Positions 1-6,420 of a stretch of 35,801 nucleotides of DNA are shown here, piece by piece. Both the position numbers and the translations under genes were made by a program. The first letter of the stretch is position 1. Each line of letters opens with the position of its first letter. The notes under the pieces are model-generated. The model was not told the DNA's origin. It searched no databases and worked only from the letters and a program-made list of their open reading frames with translations. The DNA comes from a virus: positions 1 to 35,801 of the IMG/VR virus record IMGVR_UViG_3300045738_000588; one strand, written 5' to 3'.

Positions 1-127
1 CATCTCCCCATACGGTGTATGAAGTTATTTCAGTACCCTTCAGGTTGGTTTTGATTTTGTATAAGATGTCAGGATGCGGATTCGGCCGAAGTGATTTTGA
101 CAATTTATCTGAGGCTGAACTGACAAC
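1..127. repeat. Terminal direct repeat, left copy (circular contig overlap)
   Basis: These 127 bases are identical to the last 127 bases of the window. A reading frame runs unbroken across the joined ends, so this is the overlap of a circular assembly and not a mobile repeat. A length of 127 equals a k-mer size commonly used by short-read assemblers, which favours an assembly overlap over a true terminal repeat. The genome is then about 35,674 bp, either circularly permuted or with cohesive ends. Confidence 0.93.
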
Positions 128-352
128 CGCGAGGCGATCTTCGAGGAATTTCAAGTCCTCAGATTTTTTCGGAGATGGTTTGCTTCCCCTCAACTGTTGA
201 ACTCTTTCATCAAGGCGATCCATTCTCATGACAATGGAGTTTCTGAGTTCCTTTCCTTCGCTAACTGAAAGGCTGATCTGGATGGTGTCGATTTCTGGCC
301 TTGTGTGAGCTTTGATGTTGATGGGATTGCGTCTGTTGTGTCGTGTGTTCAT
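1..352 (-). CDS. Hypothetical protein, N-terminal part of the gene crossing the contig junction
   Basis: From the ATG at 352-350 the frame stays open to base 1 and continues, through the 127-base overlap, into the right end of the window, stopping at 35538. The joined protein is about 162 residues. The N-terminal half is basic and then heptad-like (residues 25-85 include RMDRLDERVQQLRG), suggesting a short coiled coil. I do not recognise a family. The start is chosen because a CAACCACA leader lies immediately upstream (353-360), as for neighbouring genes. A second leader-type repeat, AAATAATCACAACCAAAA on the minus strand, lies at 373-390, between this gene and the gene before it. Confidence 0.75.
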   Translation of the reverse strand, partial: MNTRHNRRNPINIKAHTRPEIDTIQISLSVSEGKELRNSIVMRMDRLDERVQQLRGSKPSPKKSEDLKFLEDRLAVVSSASDKLSKSLRPNPHPDILYKIKTNLKGTEITSYTVWGD

Positions 353-360
353 TGTGGTTG
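353..360 (-). promoter_or_regulatory. CAACCA leader motif (representative of a recurring set)
   Basis: CAACCACA or CAACCATA on the minus strand recurs just ahead of start codons at 353-360, 694-701, 920-927, 8699-8706, 32343-32350, 32354-32361, 33663-33670, 35463-35470 and 35479-35486. Shorter CAACC forms lie before 1144 and 8714. It is not complementary to the usual anti-Shine-Dalgarno sequence. CA-rich unpaired leaders can raise initiation, and a regulator-binding site is the alternative. Confidence 0.65.
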
Positions 361-372
361 TTTTTGTATGAT

Positions 373-390
373 TTTTGGTTGTGATTATTT
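373..390 (-). repeat. 18-bp leader repeat, copy 1
   Basis: The plus-strand sequence TTTTGGTTGTGATTATTT is repeated exactly at 1151-1168. Both copies lie just upstream (in the minus-strand sense) of a gene start, at 352 and 1144. They contain the CAACC core that recurs before most genes of this block, so they are probably part of the same 5' leader element. Confidence 0.6.
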
Positions 391-391
391 T

Positions 392-694
392 TTAGGAATG
401 TGATCTGGTGATCAGCTGTTTTGGCATGTAGGTGAAGTTGATGATCTGGCCGTTTTCTTCGTCGATGAGACAGAAGCCTCCGTACCACCAATTTTTCATG
501 TCTTTTTTGAGGAATCGTCTCGCTTTTGAAGGAGCAGATTTTTCGGATGACCAGAAAAAAGTGATGCATGGTCCATCCCAGATTTCCCCGAGTGAGGTGT
601 CGCGAGTTTTGAAGAGAGACCAGCCGAGTTTTTTCGGAAGTATTTCAGCGGGTTTTGTGTCGAGAGCCGAGATGGGAACGATTGTATTTTTCAT
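392..694 (-). CDS. Hypothetical protein, 100 aa
   Basis: This small protein begins at the ATG at 694, directly after a CAACCAC leader (694-701) preceded by an A-run on the minus strand. It is basic and rich in aromatic residues, with a central WDGPCITFFWSSEK segment and a KNWWYGGFCLIDEENG segment that read like two short beta hairpins of one compact domain. I do not recognise a family. It is followed after 39 bases by the junction gene. The overlapping open frame on the opposite strand is taken as a shadow, because only this frame has a leader motif and fits the all-minus-strand operon. Confidence 0.7.
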   Translation of the reverse strand: MKNTIVPISALDTKPAEILPKKLGWSLFKTRDTSLGEIWDGPCITFFWSSEKSAPSKARRFLKKDMKNWWYGGFCLIDEENGQIINFTYMPKQLITRSHS

Positions 695-721
695 GTGGTT
701 GTTTTTTTGGATTTGGTTGAT

Positions 722-919
722 TTAGAATTTCCCGTTGAGAAGGACGAATTTTTGTTCTGAGATGGGAGTATCTTTTTCCCAAGTTGTTTCAGTATGATTT
801 TCGAGTTCCGTGAGAGGAGATGTGGTTTTGATTTCACCCCATTTTTTCTTGGTGATAAACTCAACTTGGGCGTTTTGGTCACGGGTTTTGAGATCGGCGA
901 TTAGTTCTGCTACTGTCAT
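722..919 (-). CDS. Small phage protein, 65 aa
   Basis: Starts with MTVAELIADLKTRDQNAQVE, a pattern common among short phage accessory proteins that open with a helix of the type 'xLIxxLxxxDxNAxV' followed by beta strands. The rest (FITKKKWGEIKTTSPL) continues as strands. The start at 919 has an immediate CAACCACA leader (920-927), and a related TAACCACA stands at 940-947. No biochemical role is known for such proteins. Confidence 0.72.
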   Translation of the reverse strand: MTVAELIADLKTRDQNAQVEFITKKKWGEIKTTSPLTELENHTETTWEKDTPISEQKFVLLNGKF

Positions 920-952
920 TGTGGTTGTTTCCTTTATTTTGTGGTTAGTTTT

Positions 953-1144
953 TTATGCTGATGCTGGAACTGAAAATTCTGATCCCTCTTCGGTAAGAAT
1001 GATCCAGAAGTATTTGGTTTTTTTGATGGCGATGATGGTGGAAGTAATTTCCTCGGTTTTGCCAAATTTGTAATTTCTGGTGTAAGTGATTTTGTCCCCG
1101 ATTTGAGATTCGGAGTATTTGGTGTTTGCTTGGTATGTTTTCAT
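953..1144 (-). CDS. Small hypothetical protein, 63 aa, first gene of its operon
   Basis: A lysine- and threonine-rich, probably all-beta small protein (KITYTRNYKFGKTEEITSTI, then a tyrosine/tryptophan strand). The central SQIGDKITYTR segment resembles small barrel-like phage proteins, but no family is certain. It is the first gene after a 237-base noncoding region, and its start at 1144 is preceded by CCAACC plus the 18-bp leader repeat. It probably heads the transcript that continues through the junction gene and the MoxR-VWA block. Confidence 0.7.
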   Translation of the reverse strand: MKTYQANTKYSESQIGDKITYTRNYKFGKTEEITSTIIAIKKTKYFWIILTEEGSEFSVPASA

Positions 1145-1150
1145 GGTTGG

Positions 1151-1168
1151 TTTTGGTTGTGATTATTT
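1151..1168 (-). repeat. 18-bp leader repeat, copy 2
   Basis: Exact copy of the element at 373-390, here seven bases upstream of the start at 1144. It could be a translation leader or a binding site for a regulatory protein; the sequence does not tell which. Confidence 0.6.
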
Positions 1169-1203
1169 GTGTGTAGGAGGTGTGGCTGTTTGTGTGGAAG
1201 ATG

Positions 1204-1223
1204 TAATGTGAGTATTCACATTA
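1204..1223. promoter_or_regulatory. Perfect palindrome, candidate operator
   Basis: TAATGTGA-GTAT-TCACATTA: two eight-base arms around a four-base centre, about 60 bases upstream of the start at 1144 and overlapping the predicted -10 position. The TGTGA/TCACA half-sites recall CRP sites, but CRP needs six bases between them and here there are four. A site for another dimeric regulator or a short RNA hairpin is more likely. Confidence 0.5.
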
Positions 1224-1238
1224 GTATGAGAACGCTAC

Positions 1239-1251
1239 GCTGTAAACAAAA
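1239..1251 (-). promoter_or_regulatory. Shared promoter-like element, copy 1
   Basis: GCTGTAAACAAAA on the plus strand, that is TTTTGTTTACAGC reading in the direction of transcription. The same 13 bases occur at 9695-9707. Both copies lie about 90 bases upstream of the first gene of an operon, a spacing that suits a promoter with TTTACA as its -35 box. The -10 match is weak. Confidence 0.45.
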
Positions 1252-1381
1252 AAAACACATGAACAAACTCCTAGTCTACTGCGTTCCAACGATTTACGCA
1301 AAATCTTTTCACAGTTTTGGTGAGAAATCCCACCCAAATATCCCACATCAGGGGAATCTTACCTATATAAGAAAAGGCAGG

Positions 1382-1690
1382 TTACTTCCGTATGATCTCT
1401 ACAAGCTGAGACAGTTCTAATGTCACGAAGGTTTCCCCACGATTCCGCTTGTGAATAACGCAATATGGATTCCCGCCCGAATCCCTTTTTGACTGCTCAA
1501 TGGCTGAATAAAGGTTCAGCTTTTCCACATGTTTTGCTTCGATATGTAACGGGAAATCGGATATGACATCGGGCGAATCTTCCCCGCCTCTGAACTGGAT
1601 TCCCCGTCTAGCCTCGAACCCTAATTGACGCAATTGATCCGCGAGATCGCGTTCAAACCTCGCTCCTTTTGACCTGCTATTGATCGGCAT
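1382..1690 (-). CDS. PDDEXK nuclease, Holliday-junction resolvase type (Hjc-like)
   Basis: A 102-residue protein with the order of active-site residues of the archaeal Hjc/phage resolvase branch of the PDDEXK nucleases: Glu13 in KGARFERDLA, Asp41 in SPDV, and Glu51-Ala-Lys53 (IEAK). Family members cut four-way DNA junctions as metal-dependent dimers, resolving recombination intermediates and branched DNA before packaging. Its length is usual for these small phage versions. It overlaps the FkbM methyltransferase gene by 14 bases and is the last gene of the replication/modification operon. Other small PDDEXK nucleases share this motif, so junction specificity is inferred, helped by the annealing protein elsewhere in the operon. 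Confidence 0.8.
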   Translation of the reverse strand: MPINSRSKGARFERDLADQLRQLGFEARRGIQFRGGEDSPDVISDFPLHIEAKHVEKLNLYSAIEQSKRDSGGNPYCVIHKRNRGETFVTLELSQLVEIIRK

Positions 1691-2369
1691 CTACCACACG
1701 ATTTGCGTAAACTAATGATACCCATGCACGCTTGGTCTGGGGACGATAGTCCACATTGGTAAACGCCCTTTTCAATATGCCTATCAGTTCATTGTACTTG
1801 GTTCTAAGCTTGATGTCATTGAGGTGAGCATGGTGAAATTCCATAATGAACTCACGGCATCTACCCCACGATTTGATCGCGTGTAGGCACTCGTACTCTC
1901 CCCCTTCAATATCCATTTTTATGACGGTTGGATTCACACGCTCAATAGCGGAATTGATATTCTCACACCGCACGGCAATTGATGATCTCCCACGCTTCTC
2001 AACAAGCGAATGTGCCCCCTTGTTCTTCTTGCCATTGATACTGAATGTCCGTACCTCATCTTGTGTTCCAACTACGGCCTTGTTGTTCAACTCATACCCT
2101 GTCTTGAACCCATTGATTTCCACATTCTTGGTCGCTAGTTTGAAGTTCTCGGGGTCTGGTTCGAAGCTGAAAACAGACGCTCCTTTGGCCAGAGTTTGGA
2201 CTGTGAACATGCCGATATTCATCCCCACATCTAGCACAACATCATCTGGCCTAATGTTCAGTTTTCTGTATGCGTTTCCTGTGATGACTTCATGTACTAC
2301 AAACGGGTCTGAGGTCTCAGGTCGGACGAAAGCCTTCACGCCTTTTACTGTCATTCTCTGTAAAGCCAT
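1677..2369 (-). CDS. FkbM-family SAM-dependent methyltransferase
   Basis: A 230-residue class I methyltransferase of the FkbM type, a family that O-methylates hydroxyls, often on sugars. Visible motifs are the SAM-binding loop VLDVGMNIGMF (residues 45-55), the acidic FSFEPDP (67-73) that holds the SAM ribose, and VIKMDIEGGEYE (149-160), the hallmark of FkbM. The gene lies five bases after a second methyltransferase and, with it, directly downstream of a TET-associated-type glycosyltransferase. Methylation of a sugar or base in the same pathway is therefore a reasonable inference. Methylation of a host or virion glycan is the alternative. The gene is translationally coupled to the resolvase gene. 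Confidence 0.88.
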   Translation of the reverse strand: MALQRMTVKGVKAFVRPETSDPFVVHEVITGNAYRKLNIRPDDVVLDVGMNIGMFTVQTLAKGASVFSFEPDPENFKLATKNVEINGFKTGYELNNKAVVGTQDEVRTFSINGKKNKGAHSLVEKRGRSSIAVRCENINSAIERVNPTVIKMDIEGGEYECLHAIKSWGRCREFIMEFHHAHLNDIKLRTKYNELIGILKRAFTNVDYRPQTKRAWVSLVYANRVVDADQ

Positions 2370-2373
2370 AGCG

Positions 2374-3093
2374 TTAGAATCCGTGTGGGTTCATCCAGAT
2401 TTCGGCACGGCTAGAGGCACACTTATGCTTCTGTTTTTTGAACCCCATACCAGCCATTTGGTTGTTAAACATTGTGCTGATTTCTACTGCTGAGACAGCC
2501 TTTAGATTGTGTACATAGTCACCTGAGAATGCGTTAGCAATTACACATATCCAAGGCCTTAGCTTGGCCATTATTTCAATGAGATGCTCGACAGGCTTCT
2601 CGGTATTCTGGAAGTAATTTGAAGCAAAAACCATATCGGCTTTCTGCGGAATGACGGAGGCATCTGGCACTAATTCCCACCTGTTCTCATACGCCATCTT
2701 CTGGCACCAAGCATACTGTTTTGCCCCCTTAGTATTGGTTCCATAGACGCTGGCATTCGGGAACAATTCTTTGAATATTGTTGGCGTGTAGCCAACCCCG
2801 CATCCCAGATCAACAATACATTTTAGGTGCGGTATTTGGTCAGTCAGAGGCGTGGGTTTCTTGCCGTATGAGCCTGTGGCTATGTGCTGTAAGTCAGCAC
2901 GGCTTTTTCGCGAGAACTGATGCCATAGTTTCGCAACATAGTAATCATCTTCCTCTGTTAGATCAGTATGTTTTCCGCTCTTGAGGAGTTCCCTAGCCGT
3001 ATGGACATTGATGGGGTATAGGTGTGAATATCCCATAAGAAATCCCTTTAATAGTTGCGGAGGTGGCGTGTCTAAGATGGCTGATTTGCTCAT
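2374..3093 (-). CDS. Class I SAM-dependent methyltransferase
   Basis: A 239-residue protein with the SAM-binding glycine loop IVDLGCGVGYT (93-103), an acidic/polar end of strand 2 (VYGTNTKG) and a motif IV-like ADMVFASNYFQN stretch. It lacks the Pro-Cys motif of cytosine-C5 enzymes and the DPPY motif of amino-methyltransferases, so it is not an ordinary DNA base methylase and a small-molecule or sugar target is more likely. The N-terminal 85 residues are a helical extension outside the core. Its ATG overlaps the stop of the glycosyltransferase gene (ATGA), which ties the two together. Confidence 0.8.
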   Translation of the reverse strand: MSKSAILDTPPPQLLKGFLMGYSHLYPINVHTARELLKSGKHTDLTEEDDYYVAKLWHQFSRKSRADLQHIATGSYGKKPTPLTDQIPHLKCIVDLGCGVGYTPTIFKELFPNASVYGTNTKGAKQYAWCQKMAYENRWELVPDASVIPQKADMVFASNYFQNTEKPVEHLIEIMAKLRPWICVIANAFSGDYVHNLKAVSAVEISTMFNNQMAGMGFKKQKHKCASSRAEIWMNPHGF

Positions 3094-4007
3094 GTCATCC
3101 TGTTAGGAGACAGCACATCTTCTTCCCCCTTTTCACGCAGATTCATATCATAATTGTTGGGCTTTTCCGTGATTTTGTCCCAATCAATATCTTCCCGCCT
3201 TATCAACTTATTGGCCTTGAATGGCTCGTAGTCTACGAAGTGATGAATGCGTCCCCATCTGTGCATCATCTTGGAAACATCAGGATGCATGTCGCATTGC
3301 ATTTTCGTTTTATTGTAGGTTCCTTCCTTGTCATAAAATTCGCTGGAGTTCCCACCTTTCATTGCCTGAGTGACTGTCTTTTCTTGGAGGAAGGCGTTGA
3401 ATTGAGCCGTACAAAATCCATCCTTGAGAATCCGCAAACTGATGTCTGTGTCTTCGTTATACCGACCACGCCACCGATACGGAATGTCATTTCTAATCAG
3501 GTTACATGAATAGATTCTAGTGTTAAAAACGACTGGCTTCCTCTTGTACTTTGACGGAAGAAACATCATGTATTGAGGCCCTGCCATATACAGATTGATG
3601 TACCGCAAACTGAAATCTTCCATCGCTCTAAAGATCGAACCATCGGATACTTTTATCTGTCTATTCTTATGCGTCCTTCGGAACGATCTCAGGTTGTCAT
3701 CCATAACCCAATGCCACTTATGTCCCTCGGAAATAGAATGATCCCACGCGAAGTTTCTCGCTGGCCCTGGCCCCTTACTTTTCGTGTCTCCTAGCGTATC
3801 AAAGGTATCGTATTCATCTTGGTACTTCCTGTCCAAGACCACAACCTTTGGATACGCATTTCCCTTGATGGCCTCCCTGTATAGATTGGCCTCTTGTTCC
3901 TCGACTACTAAGTGGTGAGGAATCTTTAGATATGATAGATATTTGCTGGTCAGCCGTACCGAATGCCGACCCTTGGTGGGCAGGTAGATGGGAAACTGAG
4001 GCAACAT
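3090..4007 (-). CDS. TET-associated-type glycosyltransferase (TAGT-like)
   Basis: A 305-residue GT-A-like glycosyltransferase. The N-terminal strand carries PIYLPTKGR (6-14), followed by GPGPARNFAWDHS (79-91) and WHWVMDDN (98-105), where Asp103-Asp104 is the expected metal/UDP-sugar site. Conserved RWRGRYNEDTDISLR lies further on. This arrangement matches the TAGT family, described in phages beside TET/JBP oxygenases and thought to glycosylate hydroxymethylated bases in DNA. I find no TET/JBP or hydroxymethylase gene here, so the acceptor is unknown. The start is the ATG overlapping the stop of the ParB-like gene (TGATG). Flanking ParB-like and methyltransferase genes suggest one modification pathway. 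Confidence 0.78.
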   Translation of the reverse strand: MLPQFPIYLPTKGRHSVRLTSKYLSYLKIPHHLVVEEQEANLYREAIKGNAYPKVVVLDRKYQDEYDTFDTLGDTKSKGPGPARNFAWDHSISEGHKWHWVMDDNLRSFRRTHKNRQIKVSDGSIFRAMEDFSLRYINLYMAGPQYMMFLPSKYKRKPVVFNTRIYSCNLIRNDIPYRWRGRYNEDTDISLRILKDGFCTAQFNAFLQEKTVTQAMKGGNSSEFYDKEGTYNKTKMQCDMHPDVSKMMHRWGRIHHFVDYEPFKANKLIRREDIDWDKITEKPNNYDMNLREKGEEDVLSPNRMT

Positions 4008-4621
4008 CAATACCGCTTGTCTTCAATCTTGTCCTGAGGCTTATCTGGGTACCACATTGCTCGGGTCTTTTCCGTAACCTCTATGCCTAGCTTTTTAGCG
4101 AAAGCGTGCCTGTCCTCATCGTTTTCAAACGACACGACAATTCTGTTATGAGGAGTCAAATCCTCTGATGAGTATTCTGGCATCCCTGCCCATTCTTCAT
4201 CGGAACTATTCACGCCTACCCCGTTGACTCTCACATTCAGTACATCCTGACTAAAGCCCGTGCCTAGAAGTTCCGTGAGGTCTGAACTATCAATCTCTTG
4301 AAGTATCTCGGTCAGTTGAGATTCATCCACAAATCCCAACCTAGCTATTTCATTATCTCCAGTTAGTAGCTTTAACGCCTTCGCATGATTAGGCCCGATG
4401 TTAACCTTGAACGCGGGTACCACTTCTGCCCCCATCTTCAGTAACGCCAAGTATACGCCATGCCCCGCTAGGATGGTATTGTCCTTCGCCACAACTATGT
4501 TCCGATAGAACCCATGCTCCTCAATGGAAGCCACGATGTGGTCGATCTGGGATTCTGGATGTTTGCGGTAGTTCTTTTCGTGCGGCTTGAGGTCTGCTAC
4601 CTTCAGTTCAACTGTTTTCAT
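4007..4621 (-). CDS. ParB/sulfiredoxin-fold protein 2, degenerate active loop
   Basis: A 204-residue protein. Residues 1-80 form a ParB N-terminal-type domain (LKPHEKNYRKHPESQIDHIV, then ILAGHGVYLALLKMG). The GHG of the nucleotide/DNA loop is kept, but the usual following arginines, as in GHGRRRAA of its neighbour, are replaced by VYLAL, so this copy may have lost or changed activity. Helices follow, and the C-terminal third (RIVVSFENDEDRHAFAKKLG) looks like a separate small alpha/beta domain. The start at 4621 forms an ATGA overlap with the previous gene, and AACCATT precedes it. Phage ParB-like proteins often sit with DNA modification genes; the activity is unknown. Confidence 0.75.
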   Translation of the reverse strand: MKTVELKVADLKPHEKNYRKHPESQIDHIVASIEEHGFYRNIVVAKDNTILAGHGVYLALLKMGAEVVPAFKVNIGPNHAKALKLLTGDNEIARLGFVDESQLTEILQEIDSSDLTELLGTGFSQDVLNVRVNGVGVNSSDEEWAGMPEYSSEDLTPHNRIVVSFENDEDRHAFAKKLGIEVTEKTRAMWYPDKPQDKIEDKRY

Positions 4622-5091
4622 AATGGTTTTTTGCAGTACGGACAATTCGTGTCCATGGTTGGTGAATCTCCTTGGTGAAACTGAGACATTAGATGACTGA
4701 GATCATTTTCGCTAAAGCCTGTCAACTCCATATCTATTGCCCCGCTGTCCAATTCGCCTAGCACATCCTTTAGAATAGTGGTATCGAGTATGGATAGGGA
4801 TGCGATTTGGTTATCGGCTATCAGGTCGGTGTTTTCCTCTTCGTCCGTTTCATATTCCTGATACTCAACTGGAACAAATTCCAGACCTGCCTTGATTGCC
4901 GCTCTGCGTCTTCCGTGGCCTTTTGTGATCAGACCGCTTCGCTTGCTCACCACGATAGCCTGTCTCCATGCCACCGATAGGATTTTGCCTAAGAGCCGAA
5001 TTTGCTCCTCTGGATGTGTGTTGGGATTCCGAGGATTTGGCTTAAGTTTCTTCGGCTTTACCAGTTCGTCATATTTGCAAAGTATCCGCAT
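4618..5091 (-). CDS. ParB/sulfiredoxin-fold protein 1
   Basis: A 157-residue protein with a canonical ParB-like N-terminal domain: LKPNPRNPNTHPEEQIRLL (17-35) followed by LITKGHGRRRAAIKAG. The GHGR loop is intact, unlike in the paralogous neighbour. After a helical region (DTTILKDVLGELDSGAID) it ends in NCPYCKKPL, a half zinc-knuckle unusual at the tail of this family. In chromosomal ParB this fold binds and hydrolyses CTP. Phage versions are single-domain and of unknown chemistry, and no centromere-binding HTH is present here, so plasmid-type partitioning is unlikely. It overlaps the gene before it by 23 bases. Confidence 0.8.
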   Translation of the reverse strand: MRILCKYDELVKPKKLKPNPRNPNTHPEEQIRLLGKILSVAWRQAIVVSKRSGLITKGHGRRRAAIKAGLEFVPVEYQEYETDEEENTDLIADNQIASLSILDTTILKDVLGELDSGAIDMELTGFSENDLSHLMSQFHQGDSPTMDTNCPYCKKPL

Positions 5092-5641
5092 GCCACCGCA
5101 AGCCCTTGATCCCTTCGGTCAGAATATAGTCCTTGATCATCTCGGTGGTATCGTATCCTTTTTTTGCTTTAAGCCAAGTACGAATGTAATCAAGTTTTTC
5201 GTCAGCACAATAGAGCCAAGATTCGATGTCTTCCTCATGGCGAACCTCCACAATTGCTTCTGATCCATACCTGATATTCTCATGCGTGGGATAGTTATTC
5301 GGATCAAATCTCAGAGTGAAATTATCGACCATGAGATTGACAGGCCAACACCCTTTGGTTGTTAGATGTATTGGCTTATTGGTGGAATCCAAATACGCCT
5401 TAGTCAGTTGCGGAGTAAACGACTCAGGGTTACACGGATCGTCTTCCATGAGATCGGTCTCGCCTTGAATTTGTACAAAGCAGGGATCGCATTCATCCAC
5501 ATACTTGTGTATTGATTGGAGGCTCATTCTCTGGACGGCCGTCTTCGATGTACATGTGGTAAGGAGTACACAATGTTTACCGAAATAATGCCCGTACTCG
5601 CAAATGGTATTTTCGATCTTCCCTATCCTGAGTTGTTTCAT
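5069..5641 (-). CDS. Unrecognised protein heading the modification cluster, 190 aa
   Basis: I cannot assign a family. The middle alternates strands and helices: KHCVLLTTCTSK (22-33), CFVQIQGETDLMEDDP and then PIHLTTKGCWP. The spacing faintly recalls strands 1-4 of a radical-SAM barrel (a GGE-like QGET and a TNG-like TKG), but the CxxxCxxC iron-sulfur motif is absent, so I do not call it one. It has seven or more cysteines. Its ATG overlaps the stop of the helicase-loader gene (ATGA), and a G8 run seven bases upstream may replace the Shine-Dalgarno sequence. Position suggests a role in the ParB/glycosyltransferase pathway. Confidence 0.65.
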   Translation of the reverse strand: MKQLRIGKIENTICEYGHYFGKHCVLLTTCTSKTAVQRMSLQSIHKYVDECDPCFVQIQGETDLMEDDPCNPESFTPQLTKAYLDSTNKPIHLTTKGCWPVNLMVDNFTLRFDPNNYPTHENIRYGSEAIVEVRHEEDIESWLYCADEKLDYIRTWLKAKKGYDTTEMIKDYILTEGIKGLRWHADTLQI

Positions 5642-6420
5642 TTCTGCACCCCCCCCGCCCCTTGAAAAGATACGCTGTGGTAAAACTCCTTGAACCGCCT
5701 CAGTAACGCCTTGCAGGTTTCATCATGCTCGGGATTTGCTCGCAGGATTCGTTGCTCTAATTTGTCCCCATTGTAGTTCGTGGTGATGATGATTGGCTTT
5801 CCTTCCTCGCATCTCCTGTCGACAATATCGAACAGATCAGTCATCCATTTGTCTCCGACCTTTTCCTTTCCTAAGTCATCAATGAACAGCAGAGGAGTTC
5901 GGGTTAGGTCTGACATGAATCTATCGTGAGTTTTATCGAAGACAGATTTGAGTAAAAGGTCAGATAGCCTTCGGCTTGAGTAATATGTCCAACCATACCC
6001 CTCGTCTGCTCGCTGTTTTATTTTCGCCCAGACACATCTGGTCTTTCCCGTTCCACTCTCGCCATGGAGAATCATTCCCCTCGGTTGATACTTCCATCCT
6101 AGAACCTTGCCTAATGGTCCCTGCGGAAGCCTAGAGTGATCCGTTTCTTTCATTATTTGAGGACATTCCTTTTCATATTTCAGCCGCATTCTCAGCCGCC
6201 ATTCATCTTGTTTCCTCAGGCGATCCTTTTCTTTTTCTTCCGCGATTAGCCTGTCGGTTTCTTCTTCGCAAAACCGATACTCTGGAAACCATTCCCCACC
6301 GAACATTACCTGCTCGGCTTCAAATATTGTCCCCGTATTCTCGCAGACGAATTTGTGTACTCTGCTCTCGCTGTCTATCGTTTCCCCAATTTTTTTAGGT
6401 TCAGTTGAATCCTCGCTCAT
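5638..6420 (-). CDS. DnaC/IstB-like helicase loader ATPase
   Basis: A 260-residue AAA+ ATPase of the DnaC/IstB type. Walker A is GESGTGKT (120-127), Walker B LLFIDD (177-182), a sensor-1 ITTNYN follows, and RRF near the C-terminus is a candidate arginine finger. Such proteins load the replicative helicase at the origin. The first 95 residues are charged and helical and include a cysteine pair (FVCENTG, RFCEEE) that may form part of a helicase- or metal-binding domain. It sits just after an initiator-like gene, as in lambda O-P and many phages. No helicase gene is present, so it presumably recruits the host helicase. The C-terminal GAGGVQ codons contain a G8 run. Confidence 0.85.
   Translation of the reverse strand: MSEDSTEPKKIGETIDSESRVHKFVCENTGTIFEAEQVMFGGEWFPEYRFCEEETDRLIAEEKEKDRLRKQDEWRLRMRLKYEKECPQIMKETDHSRLPQGPLGKVLGWKYQPRGMILHGESGTGKTRCVWAKIKQRADEGYGWTYYSSRRLSDLLLKSVFDKTHDRFMSDLTRTPLLFIDDLGKEKVGDKWMTDLFDIVDRRCEEGKPIIITTNYNGDKLEQRILRANPEHDETCKALLRRFKEFYHSVSFQGAGGVQK
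5649..5666 (-). repeat. 18-nt G8-containing repeat, copy 1
   Basis: The plus-strand sequence CCCCCCCCGCCCCTTGAA occurs identically at 33685-33702. Here it is inside the end of the helicase-loader gene, and its G8 run lies seven bases before the next start codon. An RNA with this G-run could act as a ribosome-binding or slippage site. Confidence 0.6.

Larger units (their letters stand above)
1145..1381 (-). promoter_or_regulatory. Noncoding control region before the small-gene/MoxR operon
   Basis: This region separates the resolvase gene from the next leftward operon. It holds a perfect 20-bp palindrome (1204-1223), a GCTGTAAACAAAA element (1239-1251) shared with the 9.7-kb control region, and a leader repeat next to the first gene. 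Read on the minus strand, TTTACA could be a -35 box, with a weak TAATGT 17 bases later. No strong terminator for the upstream operon is visible. Confidence 0.55.

Noticed and set aside
261-569. 102-codon minus-strand frame rich in His and Asn
   Set aside because: It overlaps two better-supported genes in another frame and has biased composition typical of a shadow frame.
1204-1223. A true CRP-binding site
   Set aside because: Half-sites match, but the spacing is four rather than six bases.
1382-1690. Restriction endonuclease
   Set aside because: PDDEXK motif is shared, but the small size and KGxxxER start fit phage junction resolvases better, and no cognate DNA methylase is present.
1846-2493. 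Long plus-strand open frame of 215 codons
   Set aside because: It lies opposite the FkbM gene, which has clear family motifs; no start signals and no other plus-strand genes exist.
4007-5091. Plasmid-type partition system
   Set aside because: Both proteins have only the ParB N-terminal fold, without a centromere-binding HTH, and no ParA is present.
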